Source: Euphorbia lathyris
Taxonomy: Eukaryota; Streptophyta; Magnoliopsida; Malpighiales; Euphorbiaceae
Assembly: GCF_963576675.1 (NCBI RefSeq)
Contig: NC_088917.1
Coordinates: forward strand, 79,408,610 to 79,472,609
Length of the DNA: 64,000 nt
Direction of reading: 5' to 3'
Position 1 is the first letter of the stretch; each line of letters begins with the position of its first letter. The notes under the pieces are model-generated. The model saw nothing but the letters and a program-made list of their open reading frames with translations, did not search any database and had not been told where the DNA came from. This document shows, piece by piece, positions 33,501-41,745 of the stretch. The translations under genes and the position numbers were made by a program.

Positions 33501-34690
33501 CCGCATTTCTCAACGGATATCTGGAAGAGGAAATTTATATCCAGCAACCACCTGGGTATATTGTGAAAGGTCAAGAAAATAAAGTGCTAAAATTGAAAAA
33601 GGCACTTTATGGTCTCAAGCAAGCACCACGAGCCTGGAACAGCCGCATTGACAAATATTTTCAAGAAAATGGTTTTGTCAAATGCCCACATGAATATGCC
33701 CTGTATGCAAAAGTGAAAAATGGAGACATGTTACTTGTTTGTTTGTATGTGGATGATCTCATTTTTACAGGGAACAATCCTAAGATGTTTGAAGAGTTCA
33801 AGAAGACAATGACTCGTGAGTTCGAGATGACTGACATTGGTCTAATGTCATATTATCTTGGCATTGAAGTGAAGCAGAATGACGACGGAATTTTTATTTC
33901 TCAAAGTGGTTTTGCAAAGGAGATAATAAAGAAGTTCAAGATGGAAAATTGTAATTCCGTCAGCACGCCAGTCGAATGTGGAATCAAGTTGACAAAAGAT
34001 GAAGGTGGAGACAGAGTCAACCCGACATTATTCCGAAGCTTGGTCGGAAGTCTCAGATATTTGACGTGTACGAGACCGGATATTCTCTATGCAGTCGGCT
34101 TAGTAAGTCGATACATGGAAGCCCCAACTGTGTCACATTGGAACGCAGCAAAAAGAATTCTCCGTTACGTGAAAGGTACAACTAATTTGGGATTACATTA
34201 TTCAAAAACTGACGACTTCAAATTAGTTGGATATTGTGATAGTGATTGGGCCGGTGACAAGGATGACCGAAAAAGTACAACTGGTTTTGTATTTTTTCTG
34301 GGTGATACAGCATTTACTTGGAGTTCGAAGAAGCAAGCGATTGTGACGTTGTCAACCTGTGAAGCTGAATATGTTGCTGCAACCTCATGTGTATGTCATG
34401 CAATTTGGCTCCGGAAATTGCTAAAAGAATTTCAGATGAGTCAAAATGATCCAACAGAGATTTTTATTGACAATAAATCTGCACTGGCACTAGCGAAAAA
34501 TCCAGTGTTCCATGATCGAAGTAAGCACATTGATACGAGGTATCATTTTATTCGAGAGTGCATTGAGCAGAAGGAGGTGAAGCTGAAGTACGTGAAAACT
34601 CAAGATCAAATTGCAGATATTTTCACGAAACCGCTAAAGCACGACGTGTTCAGTAAACTGAGAGCTCAATTGGGAGTCACGGAAAATTAA
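30587..34690 (+). CDS. Ty1/copia gag-pol polyprotein, intact, 1367 aa
   Basis: One frame encodes all functions for copying and inserting the element. Gag (UBN2/DUF4219-like, about 1-210) is followed by a Gly/Arg-rich RNA-binding stretch (about 225-285) and a CCHC knuckle CYNCSKYGHYAVEC (295-308). The protease motif is LDNAASNHM (D349). The integrase zinc-binding region follows at about H480. The integrase core has D544, D607 and E643, a D-x35-E spacing. A Ser-rich linker sits near 810-825. RT has YVDD (1054-1057), and RNase H includes YCDSDWAG and the HIDTRYHFIRE region to the end. Start ATG 30587 lies 42 bp after the primer site. The Gly-to-Ala change next to the protease Asp is unusual and could weaken cleavage. 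Otherwise all catalytic residues seen are present. Confidence 0.95.
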   Translation: MSDGLKLPYQYPQLTKTNYSSWCIRMKALLGCQDVWDIVEKGYIVPANEAALTQAEKDTLQKNRKSDQKALTLIHQGLDELMFEKVAEATTAKQAWEILRVSLQGEEKVKKVRLQMLRGEFEMMRMKETEAISDYSSRVKSVVNQMRQYGEKIEESRIVEKILRSLLPKFDYVVVAMEESRDISEMSVDEVVGSLQAREERFEKRREDSAEQVLATKAVFKNGESSQSGRGRGRGRGGNGRGRGRGRNQGRNENGNNNNDRSTQFTRGRGRGRGRGQGRGNWRPNEGRDKSNIQCYNCSKYGHYAVECWSPPKEVEETANNIQDEEVTGTVLLTYEGEENHENNIWYLDNAASNHMCGDKKMFVELYESVRGNVVFGDSSKVPITGKGTILIRLKNGAHQFIDNVYYVPSMKSNILSLGQLLEKNYEVHMVDRKLLLLNEKKELIARVPMARNRMFTINIQTDVAKCLKACVQSPSWLWHLRYGHLNFGGLKHLGQKQMVNGLPHIDQPHQLCQGCLVGKQFRTSFPKESMSRAKAPLELVHTDVCGPITPQSLGKNKYFLLFIDDYSRKTWVYFLKEKTEVFETFKKFKVQVEKESGHFIKTLRSDRGGEYMSISFKQFCEKHGIRHFLSVPRSPQQNGVVERKNRTVLNMVRSMLKSKNLPKELWAEAVDCAVYLLNRSPTVSVWDQTPQEAWSGIKPSISHLRVFGSVAHVHVPDEERKKLDDKSKKYLFVGYSEYSKGYKMFDPQTQKIVISRDVTIDEEAVWDWTGEKENSYSFYPFMDEDSDQEEPATVATTTPATSSTSASSSSSSSSSSDGDSSDEHPPGKPKKFIPIKDLYDVIRNLDDELTLYCHFVNDEPTDPEEAMKDEKWRQAMEEEIHSIEKNKTWELTSLPAGQKPIGVKWVFKAKKDANGEIIRHKARLVAKGFSQRPGIDYNEVFAPVARMESIRLVISVAAQHGWRIHQMDVKSAFLNGYLEEEIYIQQPPGYIVKGQENKVLKLKKALYGLKQAPRAWNSRIDKYFQENGFVKCPHEYALYAKVKNGDMLLVCLYVDDLIFTGNNPKMFEEFKKTMTREFEMTDIGLMSYYLGIEVKQNDDGIFISQSGFAKEIIKKFKMENCNSVSTPVECGIKLTKDEGGDRVNPTLFRSLVGSLRYLTCTRPDILYAVGLVSRYMEAPTVSHWNAAKRILRYVKGTTNLGLHYSKTDDFKLVGYCDSDWAGDKDDRKSTTGFVFFLGDTAFTWSSKKQAIVTLSTCEAEYVAATSCVCHAIWLRKLLKEFQMSQNDPTEIFIDNKSALALAKNPVFHDRSKHIDTRYHFIRECIEQKEVKLKYVKTQDQIADIFTKPLKHDVFSKLRAQLGVTEN

Positions 34691-34703
34691 GTTTAAGGGG
34701 GCA
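34690..34703 (+). other. polypurine tract
   Basis: The stretch agtttaagggggca between the stop codon and TGTTAAAA is the plus-strand primer site. A near-identical tract occurs in the gene-carrying element (24,163-24,175). Confidence 0.75.
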
Positions 34704-35059
34704 TGTTAAAATATTAAACTTAAATTTCATAATTAAAAAAATAAAATAATAATAAATAAATATATAATCATGTGAATGCTTTGACATATGTTAGTCAAAG
34801 TTATCTTTGGGTAAACAATAATAATGAAGTATGGTAGCCCATACAAATTAATATGTCTTGTTTTTTTGTATTGATTAAAACTCTATAAATTATATATAGA
34901 GTTGTTTTGATTGTAGTGAGTGAAATATAAAAAGAATAGAGGAGAGTGAGGGTCTACATTGACTAGAGTAATCCGAAAAATGTTGTTGAGTTAATGTTTT
35001 GATAAAATATCAATTTGAGTTCTTTTTTTTACAATTAAATCTCCTCTTTATCTCCTACA
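34704..35059 (+). repeat. 3' LTR (356 bp)
   Basis: Same sequence and length as the 5' LTR by eye, followed by the target duplication GTTGG and then the rest of the interrupted exon. Confidence 0.95.
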
Positions 35060-35462
35060 GTTGGAACCACAAGGAATTTATGAGGTTTTTTTTAAGGCTT
35101 CACACACAATACAACTTAATCTTAGATGCAACAATATTTTAGTTAGCTTAGCTAGTAATAAAATGGAGTCTTTCTGCTAAAATCATGTGACATTTTCTCT
35201 TGTATACCTGGCAAGAGCAAGGCGAATAACATTAGTCCGAGAGTCATGTGGTGATTGTAAATGTCTACATGGATATTCATTTTCTATATAGTTGGGACCT
35301 GAAGACATTTGTTCAGGTGATGCACATATTTTTTAGTAGGGAAAAGCTATCCGCATAGAATTTATCCGGATAGAAGGGATAGAAAAAAAAATCCTACCAA
35401 AATGCTCTTTTGAAATATTTTTATTTTGTTTATTTTTATATTCTATTAATGATTCAATACTA

Positions 35463-36096
35463 TTATCCAAACGGATGGAGAAACAGATGGAGATGTTGCT
35501 CATAGGATTAAAGCTGGTTGGTCGAAGTGGAAGAGTGCTACGGGTTTCCTTTGTGATCCCGGCATGCCTAATAGATTGAAGGGAAAATTCTACCGGACGG
35601 CAATTAGACCAGCATTGTTATATGGTACGGAGTGTTGGGCAGTGAAACACTACCACATCCATAAGATGTCGGTGGCGGAGATGCGTATGTTGAGATGGAT
35701 GTGTGGTCACACGAGAAAGGACCGGGTGCGTAATGAAATAATTAGGACAAAAGTAGGGGTCACATCTATTGAGAATAAAATGAGAGAAAACCGACTAAGG
35801 TGGTTTGGCCATGTGAGACGTAGAGCGCTTGATGCGCCGGTTAGGAGAACCGAAGAGTGGCAAAGGGATGTAGTGGTGAGGGGTAGGGGAAGACCTAAGC
35901 AAACTTGGAGGAGGGTGATCGAGAGTGATATGAGTTTATTGGGAATTGAGGAAAATATGGTAGTGGATAGGACGGAGTGGAGGGAGCGAATCTGTGTCGC
36001 TGACACGACTTGATTTTCACGGTTTTATATGATGGTTCATGTTAGCCGACCCCGAATCATTTCGGGACTAAGGCTTTGTTGTTGTTGTTGTTGTTG
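35463..36096 (+). mobile_element. 5'-truncated RTE-clade LINE with (TTG)n tail
   Basis: It is flanked by an exact 16-bp duplication TAATGATTCAATACTA (35447-35462 and 36097-36112). It ends in a short tandem (TTG)n run (about 36,077-36,096) instead of poly-A, which is typical of RTE elements. Only the last 634 bp were inserted, the usual result of incomplete target-primed reverse transcription. Confidence 0.87.
35477..36013 (+). CDS. C-terminal part of an RTE LINE ORF2, partial
   Basis: The open frame has no start of its own biologically; the first Met is at 35564. It contains the conserved tail of plant RTE-type reverse transcriptase: FYRTAIRPALLYGTECWA, MRMLRWMCGHTRKDRVRNE, MRENRLRWFGHVRRR, and GRGRPKQTWRRV, ending with TGA at 36011-36013. 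The RT catalytic core and endonuclease are absent, cut off at the 5' truncation. The frame is unbroken, so the insertion is probably not very old. No function is expected alone. Confidence 0.82.
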   Translation, partial: GETDGDVAHRIKAGWSKWKSATGFLCDPGMPNRLKGKFYRTAIRPALLYGTECWAVKHYHIHKMSVAEMRMLRWMCGHTRKDRVRNEIIRTKVGVTSIENKMRENRLRWFGHVRRRALDAPVRRTEEWQRDVVVRGRGRPKQTWRRVIESDMSLLGIEENMVVDRTEWRERICVADTT

Positions 36097-36295
36097 TAAT
36101 GATTCAATACTACTAGTACATTAAATACTATTTTAGTTTGTGAGTTTCCATGACTACAAATATATAAACGAAAATCTAATTTTATTTTATGAAGGGTAAT
36201 TATGATATTTTAACTCATTCTATCCATTCTATCCTCATTTTTTCTATCCATTTAGCAGTGTCCTTTTTAGTAATTGCATATCTGTTTATTAACGA

Positions 36296-36489
36296 GGGCG
36301 AGCCTTGGCGCAACGGTAAACGTTGTTGTCGTGTGACCCCGAGGTCACGGGTTCGAGTCTTAGAGGTGGCCTCTTGCCAAATAAATTGGCAGGGGAAGGC
36401 TTGGCCATAGTACACCCTTGTGGTGGGACCCCTCCCCGGACCCTTGCTCAGCGGGGACGCATAGTGCGACCGGGCCGCCCTTTTATATA
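36296..36489 (+). mobile_element. tRNA-derived SINE (Au-SINE-like), copy 2
   Basis: It matches copy 1 (14,219) over most of its length: gggcgagccttggcgcaacggtaa, ggtcacgggttcgagtc and ctcttgccaaataaattggc. It has better-kept A and B boxes. A 13-bp duplication TGTTTATTAACGA flanks it (36283-36295 and 36490-36502). It carries a 13-bp stretch (gaaggcttggcca) absent from copy 1 and ends ccgcccttttatata. Confidence 0.87.
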
Positions 36490-36604
36490 TGTTTATTAAC
36501 GAATGACGTGGGTGTGTGTTAACTATCCCACATTGTTAAATTGGGAAGCTTTAAATATGTGAGTCAATCCTGACACTTTAATAAGGTATCTTTTGGGTGA
36601 GTTA

Positions 36605-36882
36605 GGTGCTGTTTGATAAAACTGAAAATTAAGTGCTGAAAAAATAAGTGTTGAATATTATAAGTACTGAAAATATTGAATGATATAACTTTTATAAAAA
36701 TATTGGTAGATAATGTTTAACTTAAAACGTTAAGTTAAATATTTTGACTTATCAAAATAAGTGATTTTTAACTTAATTAACCAATTTAAGTGGTGGAGAA
36801 ACAATCGTTATTAAACGTACTTAAATTAAATAAGTGCTTAACATTTTAATTTAAGCAATTAAGTGCTTTATCAAACAAGGTC
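36605..36882. mobile_element. Tourist-like (PIF/Harbinger) MITE
   Basis: The ends ggtgctgtttgataaa and tttatcaaacaaggtc are inverted. The 3-bp flank TTA on both sides (36602-36604 and 36883-36885) is the PIF/Harbinger duplication. 278 bp with aagtgcttaa-type inner repeats, non-coding. A hAT origin cannot be fully excluded. Confidence 0.65.
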
Positions 36883-36885
36883 TTA

Positions 36886-38100
36886 GATTTTTATTTATAT
36901 GGTGTCAGATTAATGGTTCAATGTTATGTGCCCTAGTGATATTCATGTCACCCACCAAAGGAATTGGGCGTGAGTGAGACATGTTAAATATTCCACATTG
37001 TTAAATTAGAAAATTATATAGCCCTTAAATATGTGAGACAGTCATAACCTTTAAAGAACCTTGTAGGCTAAGTTAGATCTTTGTTTCAAGTGTGTTTGTG
37101 TAGTTGTCTCTCTACTCATGTTTTTTTAGTTTTGGTTACTTTTTCTCCATAGTTTAACTAGGATTCCAGTTTGTTAATTTTTCTAGCAAGTTAATTGTTC
37201 TGTTATAAACATATTGGTACATGTATTAAATTATAATCCAAATAGGAAATATAAATATTGTTAATATGTAGGAATAAATAGAGTAAGCCAGTCATGTTCC
37301 ATTTACTGATCCATTTATGGTCTGCCCCTAACCTAATTAGTTAGGGTTAGTGTTAGGCCTTTAGGTTTAACCTAGCTATAAATAAATAGCTATGAATGCT
37401 AAACCTAACACCCTATAACACAATAATCAGAGATACTGTACAATCCAATTTTCACTCTGTTCCTGGTCCCTAGCTTCCACCCCCTTCTGTTCTCGAGTAG
37501 CATTCTTAGTTCCTGGAACAACAAAGATTGCTCATTGGGTGTAGTAACCTCCTAAATCGGTGATATGGAGCGAGGGTTGGTTACTTCCGTTGATGTTTAA
37601 TGGATCTGCGCTACAAGATGTAAGGCTAAATCTATTGATTTATTTATTGAAGATTCGAGTTCATTACCTATGGCTTAGATATCAAATAAATCTATTATAG
37701 CGGTTTAGTGAGCCTTTATTGGTATCAGAGCCTTTTAGCTCTGTGGTCCATCTATTACGAACCCTTTATGCATGATTTCTAATTCTATTAATCTGTTTGA
37801 TTGGATGAATGAATGCTTGGTTGAGTCGTGTCTCAAATATATTATGCGCTAAAATTAGGGTCTGTTTATGCTATTACGTCTATTTCCAATCGTCGAAACC
37901 CGAAACCGACCATACCATCGAACTTACAGGCCTTGAAAACCTCCCACTGCTCTCTCGACGTCTGTTCGACGTCGATTTTTTACATTCTGATCAGAATAAT
38001 TTCAGGGATTTTTCTGTAATTTTTAATTTATTTTTTTGTTTAGAGAATAATTGATATTGAATTAATTAGTATTCAGTAATTGTTTTTAATATGTGAAAAC
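36886..38100 (+). repeat. LTR and leader fragments of old copia-like element(s), block B
   Basis: The piece 37,090-37,225 repeats 24,850-24,985. From about 37,260 to 37,717 the sequence looks like an LTR (ctataaataaatag TATA-like at 37,376). It is followed by ttggtatcagagccttt (37,718-37,734), a tRNA-iMet primer site. The leader after it has no clean gag frame. LTR borders could not be fixed. Confidence 0.5.
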
Positions 38101-38104
38101 TATT

Positions 38105-39515
38105 ACCATTCAGAAAGGCTACACGTCGAATTATTCCATTCAGATATTTGTGGTCCAATGATTATGAGGGCAAGGCAAATGGCCTACTATTTCATCACTT
38201 TTATTGACGGTTATACTAGATATGGTTAGACCTATCTCATGTCTCGCAAATCTAAAGCATTAAGCTGTTTCAAAAAGTTCATGAACTTACCAATTCATGT
38301 TGGGGAGATGCGTTGGTCACGACAACCTAGGTCCTAAACCGAGTGCCCTCCAAATCTGTAACTTCCACTCCACATGAGCTATGGACCGGTTACAAGCCCA
38401 TTTTAAACTATTTAAAACCTTGGGATTGCACTGCTTTCACCCACAACACCTCGAGGAAGTTTGGGAAACTAGGCGGGATGAGTAAGAAGTCTATATTTAT
38501 AAGATACACAGAACTGTCAAAATGATATGTTCTAGTGTGAGAAAACAAAGATGGAAAAGTCACAGAATTTGAATCACGAGATGTCATCTTTCTGGAAAAT
38601 GAGTTTCCGAAATCAGGCGATGTCGACCAAGATAACACTCGCTATGAGAAATTAGCGCCTAACGGACCACTCGATTCGAGTGGGAGAATTTCTGAGGAAC
38701 CTAATAATGTTCAAATCACTCAGGAATTCGAGAAAAAAGATCATGTTAATGTATCTCAGAACGTTACCAATAGTCTAGATCCAGACGAAAGTTGTGAAGG
38801 TATCATGAGATTTTTCCAGTTCACAAAAAATTATAGCATATTCTTTCATAGAAAATATTCATTGTTTCTCCATTGATTTACTGATGCTGATTGTGCAAGT
38901 AGTCTTGATGACAGGAAATCCACAACATATTATGCATTTTTACTCGGGTTGCTCCTTAGTTTCTTGGACCTCTAAAAAATAATAATCTATTGCAAGATTA
39001 GCCACCAGAGCTAAATATCGAGTTCTTGCAACTCGATCCTCTGAAACAGGATGGCTTCAGATCATGTTACAAGAATTGAGATTCCCTATGTCTAGGCTTC
39101 CAGATTATTATCTGACAACATCTTAGCCACCTATCTCACAATTAAGTTTTTCATCACTAAAGCAACCATATTGAGGTTGATTTCTTTTTTTGTTCATGAC
39201 CTTTTTTGCAAGTAGCTACTACAAGTCCAATATATTCCTACACTTGATTAAACTACAAACGTCATAGCAGAACCTCTTTAGAAGGATTGATTTCGTTTTT
39301 TGTATCACGCCCGTGCTAAACTTGTGGGAGGGTGATAGGATTATATATCAGTGGTATATTTGTAATTATACACACTAGGGTTTGAGTTGTATCTCATATA
39401 TAAGTTTTGTTGCCCACAATCTTTAATTATATGTAGTGCTTACAATTCTTTTTTTCAAAATTATGTTCTACGGATATTTGAAGCACCTTAAACGGTGTGA
39501 CATAAATGCATTTGG
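38105..39515 (+). pseudogene. copia remnant B: integrase piece, RT lost, RNase H and LTR fragment
   Basis: The degenerate frame gives integrase parts (LFHSDICGPM, FITFIDGYTRYG), then SKSVTSTPHELWTGYKP and FGKLGGMSKKSIFIRYT. A connection region (about 38,530-38,800) is followed directly by RNase H (FTDADCASSLDDRKST at about 38,879). The whole reverse transcriptase is missing. Multiple stops and shifts are present. From 38,945 on it parallels remnant A at 27,540-28,131, including the polypurine run and the LTR start (about 39,325-39,345). Confidence 0.78.
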
Positions 39516-39566
39516 GTTTCATCATATGTTAAGTTTTCAATCTATAATTGATGGTGACTATTTTAG

Positions 39567-39870
39567 GTTCAGCATCTTACCCATTTGAATGGAAATTAAT
39601 GTTCATCAAAATTGATGTGAATGTCCTTGACATCGCTAGCATATTTCAGGGATGGGGTTATTGATTCGTACCACACAACGGTAAAACTTCACATGGTTTT
39701 GTCATTTGCCTGATAACTGATAAGGTTCCCTATTTGATTATTTTGGTTCCCTTGTTAGATGCATCTACTTCATGTCAACTTCCATGGCCTATGCTTAGTT
39801 TAAATTATATCTTTCATCTTACTTTTCATCCCTAGCTAATGACAGATGGTTGCATGTGTACCATTGGGCA
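39567..39870 (+). pseudogene. acetolactate synthase small-subunit exon, dead copy B
   Basis: The exon 39567-39695 (after ttttag) reads LTHL, LMFIKIDVNV and LDIASIF as in copy A. It then has the same shift at cagggatgggg, so the break predates the duplication. The intron-like sequence to 39,840 matches copy A up to ctagctaatgac. The next exon is reduced to agatggttgca before the similarity ends. Non-functional. Confidence 0.72.
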
Positions 39871-39984
39871 CAAAACTTAAATGATTGTCTTAAAATGGTC
39901 ATTTAACTTCAATAAGATCAACTCAAATCTTTGATCAAAATGACACATGACATTCACGTATGCGCCACATGGCTATTAGGTGTC

Positions 39985-40400
39985 GCTGTTAGAATTTTGG
40001 GTTGACTTTGTAAAATTTGACAATTAACGACATCAAAATGAAAATTTTTAAAAATTTACTGATATTTTAAGTAACTTTAGTTTCTTAACTTTTTAGGTTT
40101 GATTTCATTTAAGTGTTGTTTGGTGAGGAGAGAGAAAGTAAATATTTATATAGAGAAATAGCCAAAATGACGATTTTGAAAAATAAAAATGTGGTTCCAT
40201 AATAACTATGATACAAAACAACTTTAATTCTTCAAAAATTTCACTTTAAGGTCGCTATGGTAAAATTTTACAAAGTCAATACAAAATTGTTAATAGTGCC
40301 AACAACAGGGTTATTTTTGTTTCAAAAAATACTACAGGTACCAGATCGTCAAAATGTTAAACCACAGGTGTTTTATTTGAATTTTTCCCAGTTTTTAATT
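39985..40400. repeat. Mutator-type MITE copy in block B, left end lost
   Basis: It matches 25,435-25,824 (ttgggttgactttgtaaaat..., gtgttgtttggtgag..., gtaccagatcgtc...). The left TIR is truncated and the right TIR is intact to about 40,390. Confidence 0.6.
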
Positions 40401-41330
40401 CTTATAAAAACTTTAATGAGATGGTTTTTTCATCATTATAAATATTATAAATATTTTAGGGAGAATATTTTAAATCATTAAAAATACTTTAATGAGAAAA
40501 TTTTCTTATCATTCAATGTTCTTAATAAAAATATATCATTATAAAGTTTATAACGAGGATAATACTTTCTCCTTGTTAATACTTTTACTAGGAGACCCCA
40601 TTAACAAAAAGAGTGATAAAAGTAATTATCCTACAATAAATTACTTGTTCCTCGTGTTAAAAGCCATATTTTCTAGTGCAATGTTCTAAGTCCTAATAGT
40701 AGAAGTCTTCTTTTGAATTTGCCTACAATAAATTAGGAAATATAATGAAGAATTTTGCATCAAAATATCAATTCTTCATATGTATGTTTTTCGATAATTA
40801 GAAATAAAAAATATCATTCAACTTGTCACACTCAATCGGTTGAGCTTTATTGATCTTCGATAAGTGGGGTTAAATAAAATGAAATGTCAAGTTTGTAAAA
40901 TTGATGAAATATAAAAAAAATGTAATGGTGAATTATCTAAGATACTATTCTAGCTAATCAAAATATATTATCTTCAAATTGATATAAAAGCTTGAAGAAT
41001 CTATAAATTATACTTATCAAATATATTTTAAAAATATGGCACAGTAGAAAGATGAGACAAAAAAAAAAGATGCCAAGAATAAAATTAAAAAAATAATAAA
41101 AATATGAAATTGTATAATTTTAGTATTTAAAGTAATAGTTTTAGAAAAAATACAAAAATAAATCATGTGGTTTGACTGATTTACAAAAATAATTCTTGTG
41201 TTTTAAAAGTTGATAAATATGTAGCTTGAAGTTGAACCCATTATCAAGTATAGTCAAATATTTCAACATTGTTAGAAAATATTAAGGTGGCAATATTAGT
41301 CAAATGATAACAGGGCATATTATGTCTTTT
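40401..41330. other. block B right part, then AT-rich DNA without genes
   Basis: 40,401-40,690 parallels 26,413-26,455 and 27,030-27,350 of block A, including the CACTA-like end at about 40,677. After that the sequence is AT-rich with no supported gene. Confidence 0.5.
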
Positions 41331-41504
41331 TTTGACTGAAAGTTGGGACGCGAAGGAGGGTCGGATATCCCATGGGCATATTATGTCTTTCTATAACCAA
41401 AATCAACCACATAGAACCAATCATAATCTTCCACTACACGTACTCTCATCTTTATGCACATTTATCTCTCCTCCCCACTTCTCTGCCATATATATATATA
41501 TATT

Positions 41505-41745
41505 AGGGATATAATACATAAATTTAGGGTTTAGGGATATAATGCTTTAATGATTTTATGATTTTATTGATTTTGTGATTTTGCTTTGATGATTTTGTTG
41601 ATATATATTAGGGATATAATGCACAAATTTAGGGTTTAGGGATATAAAGCTTTGATGATTTTGTGATTTTATGATTTTATTGATTTTGTGATTTTGCTTT
41701 GATGATTTTATGATTTTATTGATTTTATTGATCTTCTCAGCATTG
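41505..41745. repeat. tandem duplication of about 115 bp made of short gattttNtgatttt units
   Basis: ttagggatataat...aaatttagggtttagggatata occurs at about 41,504 and 41,609. Each copy is followed by runs of tgattttatgattttattgattttgtgatttt. It is a minisatellite-like tandem structure with no coding. Confidence 0.7.

Larger units (their letters stand above)
30173..35059 (+). mobile_element. intact full-length Ty1/copia retrotransposon, very recent
   Basis: The LTRs 30173-30528 and 34704-35059 are 356 bp each, and by reading I found no difference between them. The target duplication GTTGG is exact (30168-30172 and 35060-35064). A primer site TGGTATCAGAGCCA, one uninterrupted 1367-codon gag-pol and a polypurine tract are all in place. 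The element therefore looks young and structurally able to move. The one oddity is a protease motif DNAA instead of D-S/T-G-A. It lies inside an acetolactate-synthase pseudogene exon. Confidence 0.96.
29606..35291 (+). pseudogene. acetolactate synthase regulatory (small) subunit gene, C-terminal exons, dead copy A
   Basis: The plant small subunit activates and gives Val/Leu/Ile feedback to acetolactate synthase in plastids. The exon at 29825-29953 follows an intron-like tttag and reads LTHL, then LMFIKIDVNA and LDIASIF, then a shifted VID-type segment. The exon at 30127-30172 reads LTGDLDKMVALYRLL. It is cut by the copia element at 30173-35059 and resumes at 35065-35084 (EPQGIYE). A last exon at about 35211-35291 reads ARARRITLVRES and HGYSFSI before TAG. 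A partial second copy of the first exon (29606-29722, VIDVSYHTIT) lies in tandem upstream. These match the end of the second ACT-like repeat of the plant protein as I recall it. Frameshifts, lost upstream exons and the retrotransposon make it non-functional. Confidence 0.75.
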
